A stretch of 5,251 nucleotides of DNA from Christensenellaceae bacterium (lineage in GTDB: Bacteria > Bacillota > Clostridia > Christensenellales > CAAEEZ01): positions 1 to 5,251 of the forward strand of contig JAHHUG010000084.1 of NCBI GenBank assembly GCA_020024085.1, written 5' to 3'. Positions 1 to 5,208 of this stretch are shown here, in pieces. The position numbers and the translations under genes were made by a program. Below the pieces are notes generated by a model. The model was not told the DNA's origin, made no database searches, and worked only from the letters and a program-made list of their open reading frames with translations. Position 1 is the stretch's first letter; each line of letters opens with the position of its first letter.

Positions 1-118
1 ATATTGTTAATTTTGCTTTTTTTATTATATATAATAAATATTTTTTTATAATATATACCTATTTATTATAGGGTTTTTCACTTGTTTTATTGATATTTTA
101 TGAAAATTTGAAAATTAT

Positions 119-189
119 AGGGATTTGTAACCACCATTTATTTATGCAAAATAAATGGTTTTATGCTTAAAATAAGCACTTTAATCCCT
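119..189 (+). other. Possible three-way-junction fold or transcription-end structure
   Basis: The core is a perfect 11-bp stem, ACCATTTATTT (133-143) with AAATAAATGGT (149-159), closed by a 5-nt loop ATGCA and followed by TTTTA. A second hairpin pairs TGCTTA (164-169) with TAAGCA (173-178). Both are enclosed by a 7-bp stem, AGGGATT (119-125) with AATCCCT (183-189), which would give a three-way junction. Only the first hairpin is convincing by itself. It could be the terminator of an upstream gene, although its T-run is short. I know no RNA family that matches, and in DNA this AT-rich some of the pairing may be chance. No clear promoter precedes it. Confidence 0.3.
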
Positions 190-203
190 TTATATGCATA
201 TAA
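190..203. repeat. 14-bp perfect palindrome
   Basis: TTATATGCATATAA is a perfect palindrome centred on ATGCAT, about 55 bp upstream of the MraZ-box pair. It has the symmetry expected of a dimeric repressor operator, but I cannot assign it to a regulator, and short palindromes are common in AT-rich DNA. Confidence 0.3.
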
Positions 204-252
204 TAGCAAAAAAATGCAAAAATTTTATCAAATATTTAAAAATTTTTAATTA

Positions 253-270
253 AAGTGGTTGCAAGTGGTT
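253..270 (+). promoter_or_regulatory. Pair of MraZ-box-like direct repeats (operator)
   Basis: AAGTGGTT occurs at 253-260 and again at 263-270, an exact repeat with a 10-bp period, one helical turn. MraZ proteins are known to bind short G-rich direct repeats of this period upstream of their own operon (TGGGN in E. coli, AAAGTG-type repeats in Mollicutes). The -35 hexamer at 259-264 lies across the end of the first repeat and the start of the second, so binding here would compete with RNA polymerase. I see only two copies, whereas characterised sites often have three or four. The assignment rests on position and motif similarity. Confidence 0.7.
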
Positions 271-287
271 AAAAAATAGTCTATAAT
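259..287 (+). promoter_or_regulatory. Sigma-A-type promoter of the dcw operon
   Basis: The -35 hexamer TTGCAA (259-264) is separated by exactly 17 bp from the consensus -10 hexamer TATAAT (282-287). An A/T-rich tract at 236-250 could add UP-element activity. Transcription would begin near 294, leaving a leader of about 14 nt before the mraZ start at 308. It is the best promoter in the window and the only one with both hexamers well placed. All five genes could be transcribed from it. Confidence 0.8.
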
Positions 288-307
288 ATGGTTACGTAGG
301 TAGATGT

Positions 308-742
308 ATGTTTGTAGGAAATTTTATTCATCAAATCGACTCAAAAGGTCGCATAAGAGTACCAGCCAAATTTAGAAAAGATATAGGCGAAGAATTCACC
401 ATTTTGAAGGGTGATAATGGTTGCTTAAAATTTTATTCTAAAGAAGAGACTGAAAACCTATATAAACGACTAAATCAAGTACCTATAACTAATAAAGATG
501 GAATGAGGGCTGTAAGAAAGATTATGTCTAGTGCATATATTCCAGAGGAAGATGGTCAAGGTAGATTTGTTTTGCCAGCTGAATTAAGAAACTTTATGCA
601 TGCAACAAAGCAAGTTATTTTTATCGGTCTTGGCAATACTTTTGAATTGTGGGATTATGACAGATGGCAAGAGTATTCTGGCGAAGATGATGATGCTAGC
701 TTTGATGAAAATCTACAATGTCTTGCAGAGTACGGTTTTTAG
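308..742 (+). CDS. mraZ: MraZ, transcriptional regulator of the dcw cluster
   Basis: MraZ is a DNA-binding protein of the AbrB-like swapped-hairpin fold that forms ring-shaped oligomers and controls its own division and cell wall operon. The 144-residue protein has the usual length. Both conserved DxxxR motifs are present, DSKGR at residues 11-15 and DGQGR at 82-86, each followed by a V/L-P-A segment (18-20 and 89-91). The typical FIGLGNTFELWD segment is at 105-116. The N-terminus MFVGNFIHQIDSKGR matches the family, so the ATG at 308 is chosen over the out-of-frame ATG at 304. The ribosome binding site is weak (GTAGG, 296-300). As first gene of the operon it sits directly behind two putative MraZ boxes, which suggests autorepression. 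The stop is 2 nt before rsmH. Confidence 0.97.
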   Translation: MFVGNFIHQIDSKGRIRVPAKFRKDIGEEFTILKGDNGCLKFYSKEETENLYKRLNQVPITNKDGMRAVRKIMSSAYIPEEDGQGRFVLPAELRNFMHATKQVIFIGLGNTFELWDYDRWQEYSGEDDDASFDENLQCLAEYGF

Positions 743-744
743 TT

Positions 745-1677
745 ATGGAATTTAAGCATATATCAGTTCTAAAAGATGAGTGTATCGAAAACCTTAATAT
801 AAAACCAGATGGTATTTATATTGATGGTACTCTTGGTAGAGGTGGTCACTCGGAAGAAATATTAAAAAGGTTATCTTCTGGCAAATTAATTGCTGTTGAC
901 AAGGATATAGAAGCAATCAATACAGCTCAAGAAAGACTTAAGGAATACGGAGATAAGTTGATACTTGTTCACGATGATTTCAAAAATTTGATTGATGTTC
1001 TTGACGGATTAAGTATTGATAAAATTGATGGAGTACTACTTGACCTAGGTGTTAGTAGCTACCAAATTGATAATCCTGAAAGGGGCTTTTCTTATAGATA
1101 TGATGCAAAACTAGATATGAGAATGGACCAAAGTCAATATTTAACAGCTTTTAATGTTATTAACGAATATAACGAAGCACAACTTGCAGATATATTCTTT
1201 AAGTATGGAGAGGAGAAGTTTTCAAAAAGAATCGCAAGAAATATTGTAGAGTATCGAAACAAACAAAGTATTCGTACTACAAAACAACTTGTAGATATTA
1301 TTGAAAAATCACTTCCAGAAAAAGAACTTCACAAGGGTTCACACCCAGCAAAAAGAGTATTCCAAGCTGTAAGAATTGAAGTAAACCAAGAACTTAAGGA
1401 CCTAGATAAAATTATCCAAGATTTAGCTTTAAGGTTAAAAGTTGGTGGAAGAATGTGTGTAATCAGTTTCCATTCTCTTGAGGATAGAATTGTAAAGCAA
1501 GCATTCAAATATCTAGAGTTAGATTGTATTTGTGACAAGTCAGCTCCTATTTGTACTTGTAACAAACGACAAGATGTAAAGATTATTACAAAAAAACCTA
1601 TACTTCCAAAAGAGGAAGAACTAGAATATAACAAACGTGCACAAAGTGCAAAATTAAGAGTAGTAGAAAGAATTTAG
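745..1677 (+). CDS. rsmH: RsmH (MraW), 16S rRNA (cytosine-1402 N4)-methyltransferase
   Basis: RsmH uses S-adenosylmethionine to methylate N4 of C1402 in the decoding centre of 16S rRNA. At 310 residues it is full length. The SAM-binding motif DGTLGRGGHS is at residues 27-36. Other family blocks follow: DGVLLDLGVSS (95-105), PERGFSYRYDAKLDMRMD (111-128), HPAKRVFQAVRIEVNQEL (200-217) and GGRMCVISFHSLEDRIVKQAF (234-254). The cysteine cluster CxCx6CxC (261-272) and the C-terminal RAQSAKLRVVE block are also usual for the family. The start at 745 is preferred because HISVLKDE near it matches the family N-terminus. An in-frame ATG at 718 would add nine residues that overlap mraZ and lack homology. 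No good ribosome binding site precedes 745, and the 2-nt gap after mraZ suggests translational coupling. Confidence 0.97.
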   Translation: MEFKHISVLKDECIENLNIKPDGIYIDGTLGRGGHSEEILKRLSSGKLIAVDKDIEAINTAQERLKEYGDKLILVHDDFKNLIDVLDGLSIDKIDGVLLDLGVSSYQIDNPERGFSYRYDAKLDMRMDQSQYLTAFNVINEYNEAQLADIFFKYGEEKFSKRIARNIVEYRNKQSIRTTKQLVDIIEKSLPEKELHKGSHPAKRVFQAVRIEVNQELKDLDKIIQDLALRLKVGGRMCVISFHSLEDRIVKQAFKYLELDCICDKSAPICTCNKRQDVKIITKKPILPKEEELEYNKRAQSAKLRVVERI

Positions 1678-1705
1678 AATATATTTAATTATTTTGAATA
1701 TAATT

Positions 1706-1714
1706 AAGGTGGTG
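1706..1714 (+). promoter_or_regulatory. Ribosome binding site of the FtsL-position gene
   Basis: AAGGTGGTG differs from the ideal AAGGAGGTG at one base and ends 5 nt before the ATG at 1720, which fixes this start. Its first two bases are also the 3' end of an all-A/T 8-bp inverted repeat (TTAATTAT 1685-1692 with ATAATTAA 1700-1707), which may slightly modulate access. Confidence 0.75.
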
Positions 1715-1719
1715 GGGAT

Positions 1720-2346
1720 ATGTTAACAATTCAAAGAAATAATACAGACGAAAAAAGAAAAAAGGCTTATTCAGCTAATAGACCAACTCAAGAATTTAGA
1801 ACTTTAGATGAGGACTATCAAGATACTTTAGAGCGTAATCAAGCCAAAAGAGAAGATGATTTATGGGGAAGACTAAACCAAACTTCTGATGCCACCGATT
1901 CTATGAGATATGAAACCCCACAAAGAGATTATTCTAGAGAGTATGATAGAGAAAGAGACTATACTAGAAATTATAGTAGAGAAAGAGATTATGCTGGTTA
2001 CGAAAACCATCAAACTTCTGGATATATTAGAGAGGAAAATGTAAAAGATTTACCACTTTATAATACCGAAGCTTCTACAAGTAGTATGGCAATGAAAAAA
2101 TACAGCATTAAGTCTGAAAAGAAAAAGTCTAATGTTGTTGGCAAGATTATTCTTGCTTGTTACATCGTAGTAGTAGCTTTAGTTGCAACACTTGTAATAG
2201 TTGATTCTACAATCAAAACTTCTGCAGCAACTTCAACCGTTGTAGAAAATGAATCTACTATTCCTTACATTCAACAAGAAACTAATGAAAGTACAAACTG
2301 GTTTGATACTCTATGTGATTGGTTTTCAAGAGTTGCAGGTGACTAA
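1720..2346 (+). CDS. Single-pass membrane protein in the ftsL position, probable divisome subunit
   Basis: I do not recognise the sequence as a named family; the likely role comes from position and topology. Bacterial dcw clusters usually carry ftsL between rsmH and the division transpeptidase, and FtsL is a bitopic protein with a cytoplasmic N-terminus. This 208-residue protein has a hydrophilic N-terminal part (1-137), a basic KSEKKK stretch (131-136), one membrane segment (about 139-161) and a 47-residue outer tail. The basic residues before the membrane segment indicate N-in orientation. The N-terminal part is charged, low in complexity and probably disordered, with a ten-residue repeat of RDYxRxYxRE type (69-88, third partial copy from 89). 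The outer tail is shorter than a usual FtsL ectodomain and shows no leucine heptads, only an aromatic amphipathic stretch NWFDTLCDWF (193-202). It may be a highly diverged FtsL or a lineage-specific replacement. Codon use and base composition resemble the neighbours. Confidence 0.85.
   Translation: MLTIQRNNTDEKRKKAYSANRPTQEFRTLDEDYQDTLERNQAKREDDLWGRLNQTSDATDSMRYETPQRDYSREYDRERDYTRNYSRERDYAGYENHQTSGYIREENVKDLPLYNTEASTSSMAMKKYSIKSEKKKSNVVGKIILACYIVVVALVATLVIVDSTIKTSAATSTVVENESTIPYIQQETNESTNWFDTLCDWFSRVAGD
1924..1992 (+). repeat. 30-bp in-frame tandem repeat encoding Arg/Tyr-rich decapeptides
   Basis: Units at 1924-1953 and 1954-1983 are identical at 24 of 30 bases. They encode RDYSREYDRE and RDYTRNYSRE, and a 9-base partial third unit follows at 1984-1992. 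Because the unit is a multiple of three, gain or loss of copies would keep the reading frame, so the cytoplasmic tail could vary in length between strains. Confidence 0.75.
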
Positions 2347-2352
2347 TGCTTG

Positions 2353-2409
2353 ACCCAACTGCATTGTATCAATAATACAAAAGATATTGATAATTTTATG
2401 CAAGTGGGG
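2353..2409 (+). promoter_or_regulatory. Leader structure that can pair with the transpeptidase ribosome binding site
   Basis: The likely ribosome binding site AAGTGGGG (2402-2409) ends 6 nt before the ATG at 2416. It can pair with the upstream segment CCCAACTGCAT (2354-2364): TGCAT with ATGCA (2398-2402), then CA-type pairing of 2358-2359 with GT (2404-2405), and CCC (2354-2356) with GGG (2407-2409), interrupted by one bulge and one A-G mismatch. Inside this, TATCAATA (2367-2374) pairs perfectly with TATTGATA (2385-2392). A competing hairpin, TTGTAT (2364-2369) with ATACAA (2375-2380), cannot coexist with the inner stem. The pairing is read directly from the sequence; a regulatory role is inference. 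Confidence 0.45.
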
Positions 2410-2415
2410 AATTAA

Positions 2416-4329
2416 ATGAACAAAAAGAATCAGAATATAAATTTCACTCCTTCGAGAAGGTTATTAACGATTACATTGTTAATAACCTTTCTTTTTATTT
2501 TTGTAATATCAAAATTGATGTATGTGCAGGTAATTAGCAGTGAAAAATTGCAAGTAAAAGCCTTTGACCAATGGACTAGAGAACTTCCACTAAAGGCAAA
2601 TAGAGGAAATATTGTAGATAGCAATGGTGTAAAACTTACCGAAAATTTATCGTTATATTCGGTTTATGTAAGACCAAATGCAGTAAAAAATCCCGTTGAG
2701 GTTGCCAAGGTTTTAGCTACATATTTATCGCTTGATTACAAAAAATTGTATGAAAAAATTACAACTCAAAAATCATCGGAAATTACCATAAAAAAGCAAG
2801 TTCCAAAGGAAATCATGAAAGAACTTGCATCAAAAAAACTCGATGGAGTGTACTTTTCTACCGATATAAAAAGATATTATCCATATGGTGATGTACTTAG
2901 TCAAGTGCTAGGTTTTACAAATGTTGATGCTACTGGTCAAACGGGTATTGAAGCATATTACAATAAATATCTAATGGGATTAGATGGTAAAAAGCTGACT
3001 GAAACTGACCTTATTGGTCAACAAATTAATGGTGGAAATTTGTATATTCCAGCTGTTGATGGTTGTGATGTTAGGATTACGATTGATATCAATATTCAAA
3101 AGTTTGTAGAAAAAATCGTAAAGGAAACTTACTTAATCAAAGAGGCAAAAAGGGTAAGTTGTGTAGTACTAAACCCTAAAAATTCGGAGATACTGGCAAT
3201 GAGTGAAGTACCTAGTTTTGACCTAAACGAAGTACCAAGAGACAATATTCCTGAACTATTCAAAATGAGCAAAAATAATCTAGTATCCAGTGTTTATGAG
3301 CCTGGTTCGACATTTAAAATCATTACTTCTGCTATTGGAATTGAAAATAATGTTTTTCCTGATGACCATAAGTTTTATTGTAATGGTAGTAAAATTGTAG
3401 ATGGAGATAAGATTAGATGCTGGAAATCCAAGGGACACGGAGAGCAGACTTTTAGTGATGGTGTAAAAAATTCGTGCAACTGTGTATTTATGGAAACGGC
3501 ACTAAAAACTGGTGTTGATACATATTACAAGTACCTAGAAAAATTTGGAATACTAAACAAAAGTGGAGTTGATATGGTGGGCGAGGCAAGTGCAATTTAC
3601 TTAAAGCCCGAAACGGTAAAAACTGTTGACCTTGCAAGAATTGGTTTTGGGCAAGCAATAGCAGTAACTCCATTATCATTGATTAATAGTGTAGCAACTG
3701 TAATAAATGGTGGAATAAACCATACACCACATATTGTAAAAAATATTTACGACCCAAACCTAAATAAATATGCATATAAATATGAGGAAAAAAACGACCG
3801 AAGAGTAATCAGCAAGTCTACAACCGATAAACTTTTGCCTATGCTTGAAAGGGTTGTAACCGAGGGAAGTGGTAAACCTTGCTACATTCCAGGATATAGG
3901 ATAGGTGGCAAAACTGGTACTGCTCAAAAATATGAAAATGGTAGTATCGCAAGAGGTAAATATATTTCATCATTTGTCGGTTTTGCACCACTTTTAGACC
4001 CTGAATATTTGGTACTTTTTATAGTAGATGAGCCACAAGGTTTGTATTATGGTAGCCAAGTTTGTGCACCACCTGTTGGAGAGTTATTTCAAAATATATT
4101 CAACTATAAGTCGATTAGTCCAGAGTTTACCGAAAAAGACTTTGAAGTAATTGGAGAAAAATTCGCAATGCCAAATATTATTGGTATGGACTATAACGAA
4201 GCAAGATATTTAATGTATAAATTAGGTTTGCATTACGAAGTAGATGGAGATGGGGACAAAATTATCAATCAATATCCTCAAGAAAACACAATGATTGACA
4301 AAAGATATTCTGTAATGTTGTACACATAA
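2416..4329 (+). CDS. ftsI/spoVD: Class B penicillin-binding protein (FtsI/SpoVD type), peptidoglycan transpeptidase with one PASTA domain
   Basis: This enzyme cross-links septal or spore peptidoglycan on the outer face of the membrane and is a beta-lactam target. The 637-residue protein has a membrane anchor (15-37), a pedestal/dimerisation domain starting with ANRGNIVDSNG (61-71) and a complete transpeptidase domain: SxxK at S298-K301 within EPGSTFK, SxN at S353-N355, and KTGT at 499-502. A single PASTA domain occupies about 583-637. Cysteines C335 (in RCWK) and C354 (in SCN) are 19 residues apart, as in the redox-sensitive pair C332/C351 that I recall for B. subtilis SpoVD; C322 and C356 are further cysteines nearby. 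Only one such gene is seen here, where Bacillus has pbpB followed by spoVD, so it may serve vegetative division. The usual R of the RGxIxDRNG motif is S69. A terminator-like repeat overlaps codons 14-29, and the leader may mask the ribosome binding site. Confidence 0.96.
   Translation: MNKKNQNINFTPSRRLLTITLLITFLFIFVISKLMYVQVISSEKLQVKAFDQWTRELPLKANRGNIVDSNGVKLTENLSLYSVYVRPNAVKNPVEVAKVLATYLSLDYKKLYEKITTQKSSEITIKKQVPKEIMKELASKKLDGVYFSTDIKRYYPYGDVLSQVLGFTNVDATGQTGIEAYYNKYLMGLDGKKLTETDLIGQQINGGNLYIPAVDGCDVRITIDINIQKFVEKIVKETYLIKEAKRVSCVVLNPKNSEILAMSEVPSFDLNEVPRDNIPELFKMSKNNLVSSVYEPGSTFKIITSAIGIENNVFPDDHKFYCNGSKIVDGDKIRCWKSKGHGEQTFSDGVKNSCNCVFMETALKTGVDTYYKYLEKFGILNKSGVDMVGEASAIYLKPETVKTVDLARIGFGQAIAVTPLSLINSVATVINGGINHTPHIVKNIYDPNLNKYAYKYEEKNDRRVISKSTTDKLLPMLERVVTEGSGKPCYIPGYRIGGKTGTAQKYENGSIARGKYISSFVGFAPLLDPEYLVLFIVDEPQGLYYGSQVCAPPVGELFQNIFNYKSISPEFTEKDFEVIGEKFAMPNIIGMDYNEARYLMYKLGLHYEVDGDGDKIINQYPQENTMIDKRYSVMLYT
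2457..2502 (+). terminator. Intrinsic-terminator-like hairpin inside the transpeptidase coding start
   Basis: AAGGTTATTAAC (2457-2468) and GTTAATAACCTT (2478-2489) form a perfect 12-bp inverted repeat with a 9-nt loop GATTACATT. It is followed at once by a T-rich tract, with 13 T in the 15 bases of 2488-2502. The shape is that of a rho-independent terminator, although the stem holds only three G-C pairs. It lies in codons 14-29, which encode the membrane anchor, so ribosomes translating the gene would melt it. AAGG (2457-2460) can alternatively pair with CCTT at 2449-2452 in a small 4-bp hairpin. Function as an attenuator is inference. Confidence 0.5.
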
Positions 4330-4390
4330 GGGATATATAAAAATTACTTAGCATAAAATATAATAGATTTCATTTACAAAAGATAGCTAT

Positions 4391-4396
4391 AAGGAG
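4391..4396 (+). promoter_or_regulatory. Strong ribosome binding site of murE in a 72-nt spacer
   Basis: AAGGAG ends 5 nt before the ATG at 4402, making it the most canonical ribosome binding site in the window and fixing the murE start. The rest of the spacer (4330-4390) holds no terminator. A TATAAT at 4359-4364 has no matching -35, so I do not call a promoter there. Confidence 0.85.
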
Positions 4397-4401
4397 AAAT
4401 T

Positions 4402-5208
4402 ATGAAATTATTAGACATTGTAAATGGAATGGAATACAAAATTATAGGTAAAATTGAACTAGATATCGTTACTATTGAAATTGATAGCCGAAAAGTAGAT
4501 AAAAACACTATGTTTATCTGCTTGGAAGGTGAAAATTTTGATGGTAACGATTTTATTTTTGATGCAATTAGAAGTGGTGCATCGGTAATTGTAACTGAAA
4601 ACGAAAATTTTAGATGTAAAGATGTAACGGTTGTTTATGTAAAAGATACAAGAAAGGCATACTCTTTGTTTTGCAATAATTTTTTCGAAAATCCTGATAA
4701 AAAAATGAAAATGATTGCAGTTGTTGGCACAAACGGGAAAACTACTACTACATATATTTTGCAATCCGTTTTATTAAAGGCAAATAAGAAAGTTGGTGTA
4801 ATAGGTACACTTGGAATTGATATTTACGGGCAGAAAATAGATAACAGTTTTACTACTCCTGATTGTTTTGAGTTAAATAAATATTTGTATCAAATGCAAA
4901 AAAAGGGTGTAGAGTATGTAGTTATGGAACTTTCTGCTCATGCAATTTTTTATAACAAAACCTACGGAATTGTTTTTGATTATGCGATACTTACAAACTT
5001 TAGTGAAGACCATTTAGACTTTTTTGAGGATATGTATAGCTATTGTATGACAAAACTATCTTTTTTTAACTCGGATAATGTGATTGTTTCTATTATCAAT
5101 GCAGATGATTTACTAGGAAAAGCAATTTTAACAAATAATATAAAACTAATTAGTAACAAATACGATAAAAAAGAGGGTAGTACTAGGTTTTTTAGTGAAA
5201 AAAATTAA
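4402..5208 (+). CDS. murE: MurE, UDP-MurNAc-dipeptide ligase, ended early by an in-frame stop
   Basis: MurE is the cytoplasmic ATP-dependent ligase that adds the third amino acid, meso-diaminopimelate or L-lysine, to UDP-MurNAc-L-Ala-D-Glu. The N-terminal uridine-binding domain is clear (DSRKVDKNTMFICLEGENFDG, with DSRK at 28-31). The central ATPase domain has the P-loop GTNGKTTTT (109-117), FTTPD (150-154), MELSAH (175-180) and TNFSEDHLDFF (198-208). It also has K218, at the place of the usually carbamylated lysine, and INADD (232-236). The frame then ends at TAA (5206-5208) after 268 residues, whereas MurE is normally about 480-500. The end of the ATPase domain and the whole C-terminal domain, which carries the amino-acid-selecting DNPR-type motif, are missing, so specificity cannot be predicted. 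The same frame stays open from 5209 to the window end. As written, the product should not be an active ligase: nonsense mutation, decaying copy or sequence error are all possible. Confidence 0.88.
   Translation: MKLLDIVNGMEYKIIGKIELDIVTIEIDSRKVDKNTMFICLEGENFDGNDFIFDAIRSGASVIVTENENFRCKDVTVVYVKDTRKAYSLFCNNFFENPDKKMKMIAVVGTNGKTTTTYILQSVLLKANKKVGVIGTLGIDIYGQKIDNSFTTPDCFELNKYLYQMQKKGVEYVVMELSAHAIFYNKTYGIVFDYAILTNFSEDHLDFFEDMYSYCMTKLSFFNSDNVIVSIINADDLLGKAILTNNIKLISNKYDKKEGSTRFFSEKN

Larger units (their letters stand above)
1..250. other. AT-rich intergenic region upstream of the dcw promoter, no gene seen
   Basis: No open reading frame with a ribosome binding site or a recognisable product is visible here on either strand. 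The stretch is extremely AT-rich, with T-runs at 16-23 and 41-47. It contains a 9-bp direct repeat ATTATAGGG (65-73 and 114-122), a strong hairpin (133-159), a small hairpin (164-178) and two 14-bp palindromes (190-203 and 236-249). The A/T tract at 236-250 lies just upstream of the mraZ -35 and could act as an UP element. The 3' end of the preceding gene is not in the window. Confidence 0.7.

Noticed and set aside
47..52. TATAAT near the left edge as a promoter
   Set aside because: No acceptable -35 hexamer lies 16-18 bp upstream, and no gene follows at a suitable distance.
718..744. Earlier in-frame ATG for rsmH at 718
   Set aside because: The nine added residues do not resemble the family, overlap the end of mraZ and have no better ribosome binding site; the start at 745 matches the conserved N-terminus.
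1329..1634. Open frame on the - strand of 101 codons inside rsmH
   Set aside because: It lies wholly inside a clearly conserved gene, has no ribosome binding site that I can see, and encodes a low-complexity Ser/Leu-rich product with no recognisable motif.
2430..2624. Open frame on the - strand at the start of the transpeptidase gene, and a similar one at 3488-3679
   Set aside because: Both are short, lie antisense to conserved coding sequence and show no initiation signals or known domains.
4359..4364. TATAAT in the spacer before murE as an internal promoter
   Set aside because: The sequence 17 bp upstream (TATAAA, 4336-4341) is not a -35 element, and TATAAT-like strings are frequent in this AT-rich DNA.
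4459..4764. Open frame on the - strand of 101 codons inside murE
   Set aside because: It is antisense to the conserved uridine-binding and P-loop region, and its product is rich in Cys, Asn and Phe as expected from reversed AT-rich codons.
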